A model generated the notes under the pieces. That model saw only the letters and a program-made list of their open reading frames with translations, did no database searches and was not told the DNA's origin. A stretch of 7,503 nt of DNA from an uncultured Bacteroidota bacterium (GTDB lineage: Bacteria > Bacteroidota > Bacteroidia > UBA7662), in contig CAIOCC010000241.1 of assembly GCA_903856555.1 (NCBI GenBank), forward strand, positions 1 to 7,503. Direction: 5' to 3'. The translations under genes were made by a program, and so were the position numbers. Positions 7,301 to 7,503 of the stretch are shown here, in pieces. Positions within the stretch are counted from its first letter, which is position 1. Every line of letters begins with the position of its first letter.

Positions 7301-7503
7301 TCTACACAACTGTGGATGCCGTTGGACACGGTTACATAATAAGTTGTGGTCTGCGTTGGAGAAACCGTGATGGTGGAAGTGGTGTCACCGGTGGACCATA
7401 AACAACTTAAGTTATTATTAGTTAGGATGTCATACCAAGCTGGTGCGCTCGAACTAAAAAATAGAGAATTGTTAGTATCTACTTCTGCTTTAATATAGGA
7501 CGA
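4303..7503 (-). CDS. Large T9SS surface/secreted protein with cohesin-like, Ig-like and dockerin-like modules (5' end outside window)
   Basis: An open frame of 1066 codons runs from the window edge to a TAA at 4303-4305. A GTG at 7329 is internal, since the frame stays open and reads as an Ig-like module upstream of it. Numbering from the first visible codon, the order is: Ig-like end (about 30-73), cohesin-like 1 (77-203), Ig-like (208-303), cohesin-like 2 (305-436), three Ig-like modules (438-675), a carboxypeptidase-regulatory/CnaB-like module (681-738), a dockerin-like pair (743-793) with a further GDVNGSY loop (830-836), a diverged cohesin-like module (841-963) and a T9SS sorting domain (976-1066). 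The chain is rich in Ser, Thr, Asn and Gly, as expected of an adhesin or scaffold, and no enzyme domain is visible. It is predicted to cross the outer membrane by T9SS and be anchored or released. The ligand is unknown, and an enzymatic domain could still lie in the unseen N-terminal part. Confidence 0.9.
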   Translation of the reverse strand, partial: SSYIKAEVDTNNSLFFSSSAPAWYDILTNNNLSCLWSTGDTTSTITVSPTQTTTYYVTVSNGIHSCVDSVTVRVSPKIFVPDMAVCQGDTIDVPVIASQLDSVAAISLALNYNQQAMTYVGYTRLRPDMVSTSSIGTASGQVRLGWFGLSPLVSGGSDTLVYYRFVVNQPGGFSWNTQVQGDCELANLNLDILDYCFEGGQISLLDTVSILSSSQGPWEVQVGDSIQLNVQSTGTLTNQWQRWNDQLGQWENLQDNGVYSGTSTPTLTFHCNTYQRPFPKFRLELTNGCRPSYGPEMPVTILQNIHVSIGQSTTCQGDTLDIPVLISGARELGAASLVLNFNTGSVQFLDWVNAAPQTGTNPWFVNQVGNEIRLAWFSLQSANIPDGQPLGTLRVIGMGTTSLNWDLLTPGNCEFGDEEATTIPANFTPGFLSVNPKPVVQLQATASAICPNGGTTTLSTIFDPSYTYQWFLNGQPLSSSQTSTLTTGQSGPYQVLVTTSLGCSQWSSVETIANHPLPNPVITVIGSATTCDQPVTLNVNATQGNSLEFWWHLNGAPLSNSPGTQWIATQSGDYSVYAMDLNTQCIAWSSAVTVTIHSLPTATVSYNGSTTFCLGDSLALVANSGSGFVYQWTRNGQILAGSTNQNYMAYMGGDYAVTVTNAQGCSSTSSTIFLSTQNCNQVTGRLSYNNALNTALRNTKVYFQDSIGLPLDSTITNLAGDFSFSGFINGTYKIKSAPSLTWGGVNATDALGVVRHYTNYVLLQGFRLKAADVNGSNNVNNTDALLITRRYSNLIPQFNVGPWLSENPTVHANGYPIVSNIQALCYGDVNGSYNPIQTRIAPRVNFEEYGTIHPSGKCYKLPIYSLENQEIGAISLALVLPKGVVVKDVHSKINHGTMEFGQWEDELRIAWFSPNQFNANAGDVLFVLEVCSDMDSMSWGPTDLEVRGLSELADFWANPYDFARLGLPSVKSRSVSGDELVVWPNPAQGNTYVRWTFNEPTTLSSIRVLDAVGKEVYSEQFGWAGTGAKDLVLPSSEWAEGIYAIQAQWTTASGHTKTKSLLLRRK
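4306..4578 (-). other. T9SS C-terminal sorting domain
   Basis: Visible residues 976-1066. It reads VVWPNPAQGNTYVRW, then SSIRVLDAVGKEVYS, then WAEGIYAIQAQW, and ends KSLLLRRK. The PNP near the start, the L-D-x-x-G-K strand, the G-I-Y-x-I-Q strand and the basic end match type A sorting domains, which direct export through the outer membrane and are normally cleaved. Confidence 0.92.
4615..4983 (-). other. Diverged cohesin-like module 3
   Basis: Visible residues about 841-963. It keeps KLPIYS (P862), IGAISLAL (S875) and LRIAWFS (W911), with the same proline-serine spacing (13) and a shorter serine-tryptophan distance (36). It lacks the CQGD start of modules 1 and 2. Its place between the dockerin-like pair and the sorting domain is clear; its assignment is less sure than that of the other two. 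Confidence 0.5.
5125..5277 (-). other. Dockerin-like repeat pair
   Basis: Visible residues 743-793. Two copies of the pattern V-N-x-T-D-A-L-x-x-x-R-x-Y-[S/T]-N are seen: GVNATDALGVVRHYTN and NVNNTDALLITRRYSN. In the second copy the loop D772-x-N774-x-S776, ending at D783, fits a dockerin F-hand calcium site. The first copy lacks the equivalent early acidic residues. A separate GDVNGSY loop follows at about 4999-5037. Such modules usually bind a cohesin; the partner here is unknown. Confidence 0.7.
5290..5463 (-). other. Carboxypeptidase-regulatory/CnaB-like module
   Basis: Visible residues 681-738. It begins VTGRLSYNN, continues with TKVYFQDSIGLPLDSTITN and ends AGDFSFSGFINGTYKIK. The G-x-y-F-x-F...G-x-Y pattern is that of small transthyretin-like beta-sandwiches that often stand before dockerin-like segments in Bacteroidota proteins. 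Confidence 0.65.
5479..6192 (-). other. Three tandem Ig-like modules
   Basis: Visible residues about 438-513, 518-595 and 599-675. Each has an early cysteine (AICPNGG, TTCDQPV, TFCLGD), a central tryptophan (YQWFLNGQPL, FWWHLNGAPL, YQWTRNGQIL), a G-x-Y strand (SGPYQVLV, SGDYSVYA, GGDYAVTV) and a late cysteine (GCSQW, QCIAW, GCSST). This is the spacer-type Ig/PKD-like repeat common in T9SS adhesins. Confidence 0.75.
6196..6591 (-). other. Cohesin-like module 2
   Basis: Visible residues 305-436. It repeats the landmarks of module 1: CQGDTLDIPV (C315, P323), GAASLVLNFN (S336), IRLAWFS (W376) and a later GNCEF (C413). The spacing from proline to serine is the same (13), and from serine to tryptophan is 40 against 39. 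This makes it a clear paralogous copy within the protein. Confidence 0.7.
6595..6882 (-). other. Ig-like module between cohesin-like modules 1 and 2
   Basis: Visible residues 208-303. It shows the QWQRWNDQLGQWENLQDNG, YSGTSTPTLTF and LELTNGC pattern common in Ig-like repeats of Bacteroidota surface proteins. It probably acts as a rigid spacer. Confidence 0.65.
6895..7275 (-). other. Cohesin-like module 1
   Basis: Visible residues 77-203. It begins KIFVPDMAVCQGDTIDVPV, then has AAISLALNYN and VRLGWFG. The proline of DVPV, the serine of AAISL and the tryptophan of GWF lie at 94, 107 and 146; the same landmarks recur in module 2 at nearly the same spacing. Cysteines at 86 (CQGD) and 183 (GDCE) may form a disulfide. 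The pattern fits the cohesin/carbohydrate-binding beta-sandwich superfamily. Binding to a dockerin is not shown by the sequence. Confidence 0.7.

Noticed and set aside
7327..7329. GTG codon as the start of the large minus-strand gene
   Set aside because: The frame is open from 7503 to 7330 with no stop, and those 58 codons read as Ig-like sequence (WSTGDTTSTITVSPTQTTTY) that continues into the downstream part. The true start is outside the window.
3034..7503. A functional link between the TlpA-like lipoprotein and the T9SS surface protein
   Set aside because: They are convergent and not cotranscribed. The surface protein has cysteines that might form disulfides, but adjacency alone does not support a link.

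Overview
The window most likely comes from a member of the Bacteroidota. The large gene at its right end finishes in a type IX secretion (T9SS) C-terminal sorting domain, and the lipoprotein-type TlpA thioredoxin and the long QueA are forms typical of that phylum. None of the four gene starts inside the window has a convincing Shine-Dalgarno sequence, which also fits. Base composition is mixed: hand counts give about 57% G+C in a sample of the CoA-transferase gene (34 of 60 bases at 781-840) and about 43% in a sample of the surface-protein gene (26 of 60 at 4621-4680). I cannot name the genus.

Layout. Positions 1-2935 hold three minus-strand genes read right to left: queA (tRNA queuosine synthesis), a family III (CaiB/BaiF) CoA-transferase that overlaps the end of queA by 29 bases if its upstream ATG is used, and idi (type 1 isopentenyl-diphosphate isomerase), whose 3' end lies beyond base 1. 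The tight packing suggests one transcript, although the three reactions share no obvious pathway. A 98-base divergent spacer (2936-3033) separates queA from a plus-strand gene for a lipoprotein-type TlpA thioredoxin (3034-4296). That gene runs head-on into a very long minus-strand gene (4303-7503), with six bases between the two stop codons. A bulged hairpin over the TlpA stop codon could end transcription from both sides.

The long gene is the most unusual object here. Its 5' end is outside the window, but 1066 codons are visible. The protein is a mosaic of Ig-like modules, two clear cohesin-like modules and a third diverged one, a carboxypeptidase-regulatory/CnaB-like module, a dockerin-like repeat pair and a T9SS sorting domain. 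Cohesin and dockerin modules normally bind each other on different proteins. Here both lie in one predicted cell-surface or secreted chain, which suggests self-assembly, calcium-dependent folding or a scaffold role. Similar modules occur in other Bacteroidota surface proteins, so the family is not unprecedented, but I know of no defined function for this arrangement.

I saw no tRNA or rRNA gene, CRISPR array, transposase or insertion-sequence end.
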